A DNA stretch of 64,000 bases from positions 1,116,001 through 1,180,000 of the forward strand of contig WIUZ02000012.1 in assembly GCA_015956445.1 (NCBI GenBank), written 5' to 3'. A program made the position numbers and the translations under genes. The notes beneath the pieces are model-generated. The model saw nothing but the letters and a program-made list of their open reading frames with translations, was not told the DNA's origin and searched no databases. This stretch comes from Thelephora terrestris. Taxonomy: Eukaryota > Basidiomycota > Agaricomycetes > Thelephorales > Thelephoraceae. This document shows positions 1 through 11,107 of the stretch, piece by piece (the first letter of the stretch is position 1; each line of letters begins with the position of its first letter).

Positions 1-632
1 CAGGGTATTTATAGGTAAAGACAGTGCGATCTACGCGAAAGAGATGGGAAAAGTAGCGAACAAATGGAGAAACGGTGGGAGAATAAGAACAGGTAGATAG
101 AAGGGGATAAACGAGAGTCCGATGCAGGGTAGGGAGACAAACGGTTCATCGGGAGGCCGGAACGAGGCTGGGACAGGTCTTACCGAGAGGATGGAGCGAT
201 CGTGAGAAACAGGACCGAAAGGGGAAGTCTACGGGTTCGAGATCAAAAGATCGTAACCGGGCGGGAGAGCGGGAGCAGTCGAAGATGATTGGCGAGCGAG
301 AGGGAACGAGTCGACACGTGTATAGACTGAAGGGAACCGGACCGAGGGAGGGGACACGTCATCTCGGCGAGATAAGGGATCGGGAGACATCGGCCGATCG
401 CAACATCACGTGCCGTTCGGGGAGGACGGCCACGGAGGCAGAAACAGCGTGCGATGACGCGCGTCGAAGGGATCGCGGGAACGGTTCGATGATCGGGATG
501 TCAAGTGGGCGTGACCCTCCTGTGACCGATCGAGGGGTCGTCGGCTCGCGTAGTCAGTAGCTAGCGGGGTAGGGAGGTAGGGACTGGGGACTAGCACTAG
601 ATTCGAAGGTCGCGCGAATAGACAGCGGGTCA
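1..632 (-). repeat. Left LTR, cut by the window edge
   Basis: Matches 16200-16831 almost base for base; I see one clear difference, near 585 versus 16784. It ends in GGGTCA, the expected CA end. On the minus strand, the strand of pol, TATAAATA lies at the far left, consistent with a U3 promoter and a short R-U5. In pol orientation this is the 3' LTR. Confidence 0.9.
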
Positions 633-784
633 TCTCCTCGAGACTTTTAAAATTCAACCACCCTTGGTTGCGTGAGGTTGCCATGAGGCACACGTGAGGC
701 GTCCGAATCGGGAAGGCCGCGCGGAAGCAAAACGACGAGATCGCGGTTTCGCCAGCTCATCACTTCTCTTTTCTGGTCCTCATC

Positions 785-3450
785 ATGTCTTCCTCTTCTA
801 AATGGACTCCTCCTGCTGCTGCCAGCGACCCGATTATCCTGGCCGCTATGATACAGAGCGCCAAGGCGGTGAAGATCCCGGACGACGAGAAGCATCCCAA
901 TTGGGCTCGCCCCACGATCAAGGCCTTGGTGTCGGCTCAGGGACGTCCGGAAGCGTTCGAGCCCGTCTGGGCGACGGTCCTGCCGTTTTGGCGGCTCAAG
1001 GGGTTGGAGGAAAGGCTGGAGGGAGATAAGGAGTTGCGGGACCCTTGGGCGATGCATGCGTTGGCTTGGCTGGTGAGTCGAGTCGCGACGTTTCGATGTG
1101 GCGGGAGGGAGGGACTAAATCGTCGAGTTTGTAGGCTCGTCATCGGGACGTGTGCCGTAGTTTTGGGCTCCCGCCTCTGCAGTTGATCGTCGACTGGGCA
1201 GACGCGGCAGAGTCCATTGGTTGGTTAACTCCGGGCTCGACCCCTTTTGGCGAGGATGCAGAGGAGGCTCCCGCACCCGTGATTAGTCGTCAATCGACGC
1301 TTCGACCGGTCGGGAGTGCTGGGGGGGCTACTACGCCAGCTATGAGTCGTCAGCCGTCTATCCAGGCGGTCAGGGGCACGGTGGGCGATCTGCCGCCTCC
1401 CACCAGTCGCGAGCCCTCCATTCAGCCAACTCCACAGGTGTCCGAGCGAGACGAGGACTTTGAGATGGAGGATACGCCCAGAAGGAGCGCTGGGGGTGGT
1501 CGGAACACGACGGGGGGTAAAAGTGCGCTCATCCCATACGTTGCCGTCCCTCCTCGTCCCCAGGCTACCAGAAGGGATGTTTCGGCCACAGAGTCGAACG
1601 TCGGGTCGAAGCGGGATCTCCCCAGCTCGCCGAGTAAGGAGGAGTCCACCTCAAAACGTTCGCGGACGACGGGTACCACCGGGAAGGGGAAGGGCGTTCA
1701 ACGTGATCACGTCCCGGCCTTTTTAGCCATCGACCTCTCCGGCGAGACATATGAGGAGGAGGAGCAGCTGAATACGGTGAAGTTTCCGGGTGCGCGCAAA
1801 TACGTGAGTCTTTTAAACCTTTCGCGCTGTATCCGGGAGGTCTCATACTTCTTCCAGACATGTGATCGGTGCGACTCGTCCTCGTCGAAGGTGGTGAAGG
1901 ATGCGTGTCGTCCAACACTGGGGGCAGACCCCTACTTACCCAGCAGGCAAATTGAGGGTTTTTTGAGAGTTTTTCAACAATTTACTCAGGTTTTACCCAG
2001 TGGGTTAATTGTGAACAAATTCAAAACTTACCCACCACTTTGCCCACACTTTGATCAGTGGGTAAGTTTTGAAATTGTTCTCAACAAACTCATCAGTTTG
2101 CCCACGAGGTACTTCTTTGACAAAACTCTAAGAGTTCTTTCACAAATTGCACAAAATGCGTCCACCACATTATCTGAGCCACTCGACCAGAGTTCTTTCA
2201 CAAATTACCCAGAAATTTGCTCACAACATGTTCAATCATGTACCCAGTGGGATTGTTGAGAGTTTGTCAAGAAATTGAGCATATCAAGAGTTTGTTGTGA
2301 TTACATCAAAGAAAACCTTGTGGGTATGTTACTGAGTATGTTGTGAGCAAGTTTTGAAAGAACTCTTGATGAGTGGCTCAGAGCATGTGGTGGGCACATT
2401 TGGTGCGATTTGTGAAAGAACCCTTGGGGTTTGTCAAAGAAGTACTTCATGGGCAAACTGATGAGCTTGTTCAGAACAAATTCAAAACTTACCCACTGAT
2501 CAAAGTGTGGGCAAAGTGGTGGGTAAGTTTTGAATTTTTTCACAATTAACCCACTGGGTAAAATCTGAGTAAATTGTTGAAAAACTCTCAAAAAACCCTC
2601 AATTTGCCTGCCAGGTAAGTAGGGGTCTGCCCCCAGTGCAACCTGGTGCCTCGCGCTCAAGGAGGAGCGTCCGACCTTCATCTGCGCAGCCTGTAGGAAG
2701 GACAAGAAGGGTTGCTCCTTCAAATGGATGACTTTCGGGATCACTGGTTGGCCCACGGTTACTCGCACGCCCGCGGGAGATCGTCGTTGCAGGAAGGAGG
2801 CCGCGGACCGTCGCAAGACGGAGGTTCCTACGAACGAGCTTGCCGACGACGGTGGGAAAGTCCCGAAACCGAAGAGAGCCCCTCGCGTGAGGAAGGCTGC
2901 GACCTCTGCGGCTTCTGAGCCCTCCCCCTCCGTTTCTACCCGCTCCAAGACTAAGGCTGCCACAGCAAGTTCGAATGTTGCGCTTCCCACAGTCGCGATG
3001 GCTGGTCTGTCTGTCGGGGGTCCCTCTTCAGGACTTCACAGCTGGGAGGTCGATCTCCGTGAGTTCGAGCAGGAGTGGGGCCCGTCGACGGATTCCCCGG
3101 TTGCTGTGGAGCAACTTCGCGCGGCTCTTCGTTCCCAGCTTGCCAAGGAGCGCAACGAGGTGGACGAGATTGCTGATCTCGTCGCGAGTCGTCGGTACAT
3201 TGCGAAGAGGATCCTGGCTAGGATGAACGAGGAGATCAATCGCCGTGGTGGGGAGGAGATCTGGGACTCCTCTGACTTTGCGTGTTCGGGAGAGGAAGGG
3301 GGCGACGGTGATGTGTCTGTGGGGGCTGTGAGTGACGACGAGGTGTTTTCGGATGGTGGGGCTGCGGTGAGGGATGTGGGAGAGGAGCTTCGGGATGTTG
3401 ACGATGTTGAGGACTCGGGTATGGTTGCGGAGGGGTCGCGAAGGGTCTGA
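785..3450 (+). CDS. Accessory ORF A of the retroelement, antisense to pol
   Basis: Unrecognised protein encoded opposite to gag-pol. The first exon runs from 785 to about 1072, followed by a GTGAGT...TTTGTAG intron, and coding resumes near 1135. A second GT-AG intron is likely around 1804-1859. The frame is Ser/Pro/Arg-rich, has a Cys-rich stretch, and has a helical segment near 3050-3240 that may coil. The C-terminus is acidic. A CACTG-terminated element (1916-2638) sits inside it. It has no RT, capsid or other signature I know; similar orphan ORFs occur in agaricomycete repeats. The role is unknown. Confidence 0.55.
1916..2638. mobile_element. CACTG-terminated MITE-like element, copy 1 (723 bp)
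   Basis: The ends are CACTGGGGGCAGACCCC and its inverse. The long terminal inverted repeats cover most of the element. Flanks are CAA at 1913-1915 and at 2639-2641, a 3-bp target duplication. CACTR termini plus a 3-bp duplication are the marks of the CACTA/CMC superfamily, to which fungal Plavaka-like elements have been assigned. It has no transposase, so it would be non-autonomous. The long frames through it on both strands are by-products of the palindrome. Confidence 0.85.
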
Positions 3451-3974
3451 GGAATGGGGAGGAGGTTGCGCGAACTTTTTAGCCATCATCATCATGTACT
3501 ACTAGTTTCTTGGCCTGTTTCTTTGCTGAATTCTCGTGTTTTCTTGGTCCGTAGCGTGTGGAGTGTGGTGAGACTCGTGGAATCGAGTTGGGTAAGGCGT
3601 GAGACGAGTTCTGCAAGGTGGGTACCTCCTCTGCGTCCTTCCAGCGGGTATGAACGATGATCGGGATGCGAGCGCGATATTGGGGACTGGCTCTCCTCGA
3701 GACTTTTGAATACTGACCGTCCTCGGTCACAACAACGACGGGGTGAAATGCTGAAACGCCTGGAAATGGCGGGACGGTTGGCCAGCATTGAATCGGGAGC
3801 CCACCCGGCTCAGAGGCACGATAACACGGGCCGGACGGGATGATCGGGACGGTGCCGGCATCTTCCGAATCACGTGGGACACCGTACGGTCCGCGAGGAC
3901 GGGGGAAAACGTCAGGGAGGGGGATCGAGTGAAAAATAATAATTTTGAAGTCCACCACCACCAGCACGACCGCA
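3451..3974. other. Spacer between accessory ORFs with a copy of the LTR-adjacent motif
   Basis: No gene recognised. Positions 3692-3708 repeat the sequence that directly follows the left LTR at 633-649 (CTCCTCGAGACTTTT core), each followed by similar sequence. On the pol strand this reads as a short purine-rich tract ending in CGAGGAGA. Confidence 0.4.
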
Positions 3975-5286
3975 ATGCCTCTCATCGGGAATCACTATCT
4001 CACCGACGGCGACAATCCTGTGTGGATAAACAACCTTGAAGCTCGCGATCCCCCCACTGATCGTCCAGGGGTCGGCTTTCTCAACATCACTCTTGCAGAT
4101 ATCGTGGAACGCGTTCAGAGCGAGCGTGGGGATCGCGATGCCTTGGAAAGGGCCACGAGCTCAGATTCCCTCTTCGGATTCGCTATCAGGGCTATTGAGG
4201 ACGATCGAGGTCGCCCAGGGCGTCTGGGGGAGGACAGGGTTTGGAGGCGCCTCCTAGAGATGGGTCTCGCTGCTGATGGGATGTCGGGAGACGTTCGTGA
4301 AAGCATCGCGACACGACAAGCCGTTCGTTATACCGCTGTAATCGCGAACGAGCTCATGAGGCGTCAGGAGGGACTCGAAAACAGGGTATGTCGCTGGGAG
4401 TGGTCGCGTCCGAGCATAGTGCTAACTCTTGAATGGTAGATTGAGGAAGTCCGTCTTCGCAATGAATGGTTGAGGATCCGCGTGGGAATGATGGACCAGG
4501 CTATGGACGAAATGGATCGGCACTACACCGCAGAGAGCGAGGCTGGGAGTCACTATGTGAGTCCCCGCTGTCCCGCGCAGGGTCGTGACGCTGACTGGAG
4601 CACAGGTCAGGGGTCTGAACGGCAGGATCACGTGGCTGGAGCAATCGCTCGCGGACTTCGTCGAGGCGTCTCTCATGCGTCGGGAGTACTATGGGGAAGT
4701 TTGGGTCCGTCGCGAGGAAGTCACCGCTACCGCGGAGGAGCCGGTAGCCGTTGGTGGGGTGGAAGATCCGCCTGTGGTTACGGAGTTCCACGCTCAGGCG
4801 ACGGACGAGGACTTGGATATTGTTCTTGCGCACGGGGAGGATCGCGAGGAGGCTCCGGTGCCGCTCGAGCGCGCCGAAACCGCTGATACCACGGGGGGGT
4901 GTTGACCATGTGAGTTCATCAACTTTGTCGCGACGTCCACTGGTTGACCTGGGGAATCGTAGGTACCAACGCCAGGTGCGACGGTCGTCGGGGCTAACAC
5001 CATCCCGCAAGAGGGTCCACCGCCTTCCTATACACGCCACCGAAACTACAGGCGACTCTCTCCTGCGGAATCAGACGTGGCCGCTCGTGTACGCATGCTG
5101 CAGCACGCTGTCGCCTACATGCTCCGTGCTCGTGAGATGTTCGCGAGATCCACGGGCAGATATGCGGGATATGAAGATGACCTTGACCCCACGGAGGACG
5201 CCATGATGAACGTGGTTGGGGAGACCTCGCGACGCATTCGGGCTGAGTTTGGAGAGGGTCGCGACCGCAGAGGTGACGGGGCATAG
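3975..5286 (+). CDS. Accessory ORF B of the retroelement, antisense to pol
   Basis: Second unrecognised plus-strand gene. It looks like four exons, with GT-AG introns near 4387-4440, 4557-4608 and 4905-4961. The predicted protein is mostly helical, rich in Arg/Glu, with an acidic low-complexity middle and a helical C-terminus. It ends 219 bp before the end of integrase, tail to tail. No family recognised. The same broad layout (helical N-terminus, acidic part) is seen in the gene of the 2.4-kb insertion at 12919-14185, but I see no clear sequence match between them. Confidence 0.5.
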
Positions 5287-5504
5287 CCCAAGGTAAGAGT
5301 GAACTAGCTGGTCATTGATGCGCAACTGCAAAGACAAAGGGGTTGTAAAGATGATGAAAGAAGAATAGCGGGCGAAGGAAACGTGGGTGTCTAGAAGGTA
5401 GATCGAAAGTGAGACAGCATTAGAATCTTAGAAGGGGGCGGAAAAAGTGAATAGAGAGGTGCATAGCTATAGTCCGGAATAAATACGAGACAGGTTGGTC
5501 TGTC

Positions 5505-6616
5505 CTAGAACGAAGGGGAGGGAACCTCGCGATAAGATCCAACAGCGGGGTCCAAGGAATCGAAGAAGTGGACATCTTCAGGGTCCTCGCTGGTGGAGTC
5601 CTCGTCGTCGGGAAGAGTCGCGAAGCTTGGGTCGCGAGTCTCTGTACGAGCAAGGTAGGGAATCAGACGAAACCCGGCTACCCTGAGCTGAGACTGGGCG
5701 CCGTCGAGTTCAGCGACGATGTAAGAGGGGCCAGCCTTCTTGCGAATGACGACATAGGGGCCATTGTACCGGGGCTTGGTCTTGCGGTTCAGGGACTCTT
5801 CGATGCGGGAATTCCGAACGAGGACCAGAGATCCGGGCTTGAAATCGAAGTCTACAATCTGTGAACCATGGCGCTTCTCAAACCGTTCTAGGTTCTTGAT
5901 GCGGGAAGCGGTAACTGTCTCCTGCATCTTTTCGATATCTTCCTCACGCTTCGCCAGCTGACGAGCCCGGATCGCGATGAGTTCCTCGGTAGAGATGCCA
6001 AAGTCTTGGGCAGGGACGAGGTAAGTGGCTTCGAGAATGTCAAAGGGGAGGATGGGGTGGACACCGTGGACCATGTAGTAAGGGGAGAACCCAGTCGCCT
6101 TCCGCACAGTGACACGCTCGGCCCAGAAGACCTGCGGGAGAACCTCGCGCCACTTGGACTCGTTTCCATGACAGGTTTTCATGACAGCTTCACGGACATC
6201 AAAGTGCTTCGACTCGACAATCCCATTGGCTCGGGAGTTGTAGCCAGAGATGCGGATGTGTCGTATACCGTATCGCGATGCGAGGATGTCGAGGGCTGCG
6301 ATATAGGAGGAACTGTTGTCGGTGACAATCTCGGCGATGCCACCCCAACGACACAGGAGGTCCTGGAAGATGAAGTCGGCGATGACCTTGGCAGACTCGG
6401 AGGTAGTTGCCCGAGCTTCGGGATAAGATGTAAGCGCATCGCGAGCGTGGATGACGTATCGGTAGCTTCCAGTCCTGGGCATAAGAAAGGTATCGATATG
6501 GGCTTTCCAAAACAAGCCGGGAACGGTCGGGACGGTTGGCGGGATGTAGAAATATTCGGTTTGGCGCAGCTGACACTCGTGGCATGTCTTGACGTACCAT
6601 CGGACGTTCTCACTGA
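5505..6616 (-). CDS. Integrase part of Ty3/gypsy pol
   Basis: The minus-strand frame has the H2C2-type zinc-binding segment (CHECQLRQ) followed by a DDE-type core and a C-terminal chromo-like or GPY/F segment (YNGPYVVIRKK), as in Ty3/gypsy integrases. It inserts the cDNA copy into the genome. It is separated from the RT/RNase H part by CACTG copy 2. This is a fossil part of the element described above. Confidence 0.85.
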
Positions 6617-7143
6617 CACTGGGGGCAAGGGCCCAAATACCCACCAGGTACATTGTGATTACATTGTGGTTACAGTCAACAAGTGATCCCAATGTGCCCG
6701 GTGGGTAAAAATCAGGTACATTCAAAATGTGCCCAAAAATGTGAATTTAATATTACCGCTGGGCAAATACTGATCGCATTTACAATGTACCCAGTCATGT
6801 GACCATAATGCACCAAAACGCATGTCCTAGGCATATTTTGAATACATTTGATTCACATTGTAAAATCGACGACATTCAAAATGTGTTCACAATGTACCCC
6901 ACCAATTCCTCCACATGTTGAATACATTGTGAATGTGATCGTCGATCACATTCGAAAAACTTTTTAGGGCAAGTTTTGAATGTGATCTACATGTTTGGTG
7001 ATGGCAAAATTTGATTCACATGATGGAGTACATTCAAAATGTGTTCACAATGTACCCACTGGGCACATTGGAGTCACTTTTTGACTGTGACCACAATGTA
7101 ATCACAATGTGCCCAGTGGGTATTTGGGCCCTTGCCCCCAGTG
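6617..7143. mobile_element. CACTG-terminated MITE-like element, copy 2 (527 bp)
   Basis: Ends are CACTGGGGGCAAGGGCCC and its inverse. Flanks are TGA at 6614-6616 and TGA at 7144-7146. The interior is AT-rich with many CACATT and CAATGT repeats. It is nearly the same as copy 3 (10688-11107) but in the opposite orientation, and holds roughly 110 bp more internally. No ORF of its own. Confidence 0.9.
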
Positions 7144-10072
7144 TGAGGCAGGGCCACCAGAAACGCAGAAGGAGGTTGGCTGTCGTCGCGAAGGCTCCCT
7201 TGTGGCCGAGGTTGTCGTGGGCAAACCGAATGAGGCGGAGGCGATCTGAAGGAGGAGGAACGAGCTGTGGGCTACCCTTGCGATTCTTCCGGAACAGCTT
7301 GTTGCCAACGAGGAAGTAGTCTGTGGCTTGGCGGATGAACTGCCGGTAGTTGTGGTCAGAGAGGTCTGGAGGGCGCTCCAAGTCGGACAGGAACTTCTGT
7401 ATCACGACCAGCCGTTCTTCACGACGGAGGCCTTTGGGGGACTGGGGGATCGCGACATCAGTCTCAGAATCCGGTGAGGAGGATCGCGACGGAGCGGCAG
7501 AGTCATCGGGAGGTTCTGGAGAGGGTCGAGGGGAAGGAGAGGAGGCATGCAGAGCTGGTTCGGGTTCAATGGCGAATAATATAGAAGGTGCTGGGTCTAG
7601 GGGGGATCGAGGTGTGTTGACTTCAAGGAAGAATCCTGCGCCGAGGTCTATCCACTCTTCTAGTTCGTCCGGATCGTCGGGAGGCGGATCCTCAGGGGCG
7701 CGAGGACGACGGGAGAGACCGTCAGCTCCGGTGTGCTTGTCAGCGGGGACGTGGACGAGTTCGAAGTCAAAGAGCAGGATGGCGGATATCCATCGGTTCA
7801 CGGCATCGTTGGGATGGAGCGTAGGGTTATTGAGCATCCCCTTGATAAACTTGGCATCCATTTCCACAGTGAGTTTCTTCACGCCGATGGTGTAAATCTG
7901 CGTCTGCTTGAGTGCGCGAAACAGCCCGAAGAGCTCGAGCTTGGCCTGGGAGTATCGCGACTCGCGATCGTTGAACGTGATGGACCCGAATCGACTGGGG
8001 TAGCGCTTTCCGTCTTCACCGACCTGAAGGAGAATGAAACCAACACCGTTCATGCAGGAGTCGACGGCTAGGATGACTGGGCGTTGCGACTCGTAGTCGA
8101 TAGGGCGTAGAGCTGGTGAGTTTACGATCGCGGCCTTGAGGTTCTCGATAGCTGCCAACTGCGGGGGTCCGATTTCGAAGGGTTCGTCTTTCCGTGTTAG
8201 CTGGATGAGGGGCCTTGCGACGAGAGTGTAGTTCTTGATGAAGATTTGAAGGACTCCACAGGTTCCCAGAAAAGCTCGAACCTCTGAAACATTTGTCGGG
8301 ACTGGCCAGTCCTGGATGGCCTGGATTCGCGAAGGATCCGCGATACGACCTTCGTAAGTACAGATGTGTCCAAGGATGTCGGCCTGAGGTACTCCGATGA
8401 AGGCCTTCTTCCTGCTAAACGTAGCCCCGTAGGACTTGACGCGCTGGATGATCCGGTGGACTGCTTGGAAGTGCTCCCAGACGAATCGTCGTATGCCTGG
8501 GTTTTCGGGGATAGTCTCATACGTTCCGTCGGGAAGCTCGTATCGCGACTTTGGGCCTTTGATGGGGACGTCGTCGGCGAAAGGCTGGGTCCAGTGTGGA
8601 ATCTCAGGTCGAAGGATGTGGGATACGTCGCCCTGTAACACGGCTGGGGAGTTCGTCCAACCCATCGGTAGAACTGTGAGTCGGAACGCGCCGAGGGGAG
8701 TGTTGAACGTGGTCATGTCGCGAGAGTCGGGATGAAGCTGACGCTGGTCGAAGGAAACGTATAGGTCGAGCGTGGTGTAGATGGAGCGACCAGCGAAGTC
8801 TTCGGCAACCACATCGGTGTAGGGAGGCATAGCGGCATTCTTGATCGTAACGGCGTTGAGAGGCTCCAAGGAATGAACCAGACGTAATGACTTCCCATCC
8901 TTCTTGTAGACACAGAACCATCTACTGTTGTAGGAGGAGGACGAGGGTTCGTAGACACCGGACTGCCACTTGTTCTCGATGATCTGAGTAACCTCAGAGA
9001 GGATCCCGCGAGGGATGGGGCCTTGTCTGAGTACCCAGGGCGTGTGCGCGATGTGCGGGATCTCGATGGGGGCGAAGTACTTGGGATCAAATGTCCCTCT
9101 CTCGTCGTCAGTCCATGCGAATGCCGTGTGATGGGTGCTAACGATCCACTCCGCGAGCTTCACTTCTTCTGGTAGCAGAAGTCCTTTGCCAAGCGCCATT
9201 TGCTTCTGGCGTTCGGGAGTGAAGCGGGGGACGGGGGCGTATTCGGGAGGGTGCGTAGGCAAGGGGGGCATGTCGGCAAGGGGGTCGGGATGGTCGTGCC
9301 GAATGATCCGAAAGTTCTCTGGCAGGGTGGTGGCGACGGGTCGAGTCTTGTTCGCTACTTTCTTGTACAGGAACATGGATCCACCGAAGGTTTCGCTAGC
9401 GAGCGGGATCTGGGAGTAGAGCTCCGATAACCACATGCTGGCTGCTCGTGCGGGAGTAAGAGGGTCGAGAGGGGGAGATGGTAACTCTTCGCGAAGGGCT
9501 GCAAACTCTGTCGAAAGGTCGCGACGGGCGGGAGCGTTACCCATCGCGAGGAAGAGATGTTCTAGGCGTTCTGACGAAGTTCCTGCCACTTCGAGAGGTG
9601 GGTAACCGTCCTGGGTGCCTGCGTTGTTTTGGGGCGGTCCTTCCGTCACACTCGATCTGAGAGCTCTGTCGACCTCTAATGCCAGGTGGCGGGTGAGAGC
9701 TGGTGTCGATGAGGTGGTCGCGACGTCGGGAGGATCGGGGATATCGAGAGTGGAGCGATCCGGTGGGGTCTCAGGATGGCCATCTATAGAATCGTATCCT
9801 ATGAAGAAAAAGGAGAAAGGGGTGGGGGCAGCATAGTAGGATGATATGGGGAAGGGAGCAGAGGAGAGAAAAGGAGAAAGGACGGAGGAAATCGAGACAA
9901 GAGGAGGTGGGAGAGGAGACATAGGTGAAACTGACGCAAGTTCTGGTAGAGGGGACTGGGACAGGGAGGTATCATAGGGTATCCGATGTTTTGCGGCCTG
10001 CAGCTTGGCGTGCACTGCAGACACTGGGAGTCGGTTGGGTCGGGACGCGGGAGTAGGTTCAGACGGCTCCAC
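7144..10072 (-). CDS. Reverse transcriptase/RNase H part of Ty3/gypsy pol
   Basis: Long minus-strand frame. A Pro/Ser-rich N-terminal part is followed by an RT core (including a VYKKDGKSLRLVHSLEPLN fingers block and the LGHICTYEGRI and VRAFLGTCG blocks typical of gypsy RT), then RNase H (ILAVDSCMNGVGFIL) and a linker towards integrase. It copies element RNA into DNA and removes the RNA strand. Protease lies just upstream. Confidence 0.9.
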
Positions 10073-10140
10073 GAAGATGTGGGGCTCTTTGCGCGAGAGC
10101 GGGGGAGGTTGGGGCTCTGTCGCGACCGTAGTGCCGTCTG

Positions 10141-10687
10141 CTAATGAAAATTTACTGCTTCCTCGGGATTTGGTCGAGGAGACTTGCGGATTCGGGGCTG
10201 CGTCGCGAACACGTAGAGCTTTCCCGTTTTCGGATCTTTGACGCGGATCTCGTGCTTCCCTCCTGCGCTGCTGACTTCGGAGCAGCTGATGACATCGAAG
10301 AAAGGTCGTCCTAAAAGAACCTCGAAAGGCGCTTCTTCGACGACCTGGATCTGGAGATAGATAGTGATGGGACCGAGCTGAACTGGGTGGTCTTCAATAA
10401 GGCCTAGCGTCATGGTGGTGCTTGCATTTGCCGACTCCATTGGCATAGCGCGACTCGCGACGATGGGTGCTTGCAATCGGGACCAGACATCCTTTCTCAT
10501 CACCACGACCTGAGCACCTCCGTCGAGAATGCACTCGGGTTCGACACCCGGCCCAAACGTCGGGTGGATGACGCGAAGGGGAAGGGAGGAGGCTGCTGCG
10601 GAGGATGAGGAGTCGTACTTCACGAGGTCCAAGAAGACTGAGGGGGGTTCTGCATCGAAACATCCAGCTAGGTAAGCATCCACTTCA
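10141..10687 (-). CDS. Retroelement aspartic protease region
   Basis: Minus-strand frame with the retropepsin-like fold signature: a CILDGGAQVVVM stretch and a later VLLGRPFFD stretch, matching the two conserved blocks of gypsy-type proteases. It would process Gag-Pol. CACTG copy 3 lies immediately upstream, so only the part below 10688 belongs to the element. Confidence 0.75.
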
Positions 10688-11107
10688 CACTGGGGGCAAG
10701 GGCCCGAATACCCACTGGGCACATTGTGATTACATTGTGGTCACAGTCAAAAAGTGACTCCAATGTGCCCAGTGGGTACATTGTGAACACATTTTGAATG
10801 TACTCCATCATGTGAATCAAATTTTGCCATCACCAAACATGTAGATCACATTCAAAACTTGCCCTAAAAAGTTTTTCGAATGCGATCGACAATCACATTC
10901 ACAATGTATTCAACATGTGGAGGAATTGGTGGGGTACATTGTAAATGCGATCAGTATTTGCCCAGCGGTAATATTAAATTCACATTTTTGGGCACATTTT
11001 GAATGTACCTGATTTTTACCCACTGGGCACATTGGGATCACTTGTTGACTGTAACCACAATGTAATCACAATGTACCTGGTGGGTATTTGGGCCCTTGCC
11101 CCCAGTG
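10688..11107. mobile_element. CACTG-terminated MITE-like element, copy 3 (420 bp)
   Basis: CACTGGGGGCAAGGGCCC end and its inverse; TCA at 10685-10687 and at 11108-11110. The sequence is the reverse complement of copy 2 with an internal block missing. With two copies this similar, insertion was recent on the scale of the host retroelement. Confidence 0.9.

Noticed and set aside
1150-2259. Long plus-strand frame reading on into the CACTG element
   Set aside because: The last third is the element's inverted repeat, whose mirror frame also appears on the minus strand at 2301-2650; it is not protein sequence of its own.
5287-5504. Possible LTR of a separate nested retroelement next to integrase
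   Set aside because: No matching copy near 15.7-16.1 kb, so the pol genes belong to the element defined by the outer LTRs.
6006-6686. Plus-strand frame of 226 codons opposite integrase
   Set aside because: Shadow of the integrase frame; composition follows the reverse of integrase codons and it runs into CACTG copy 2.
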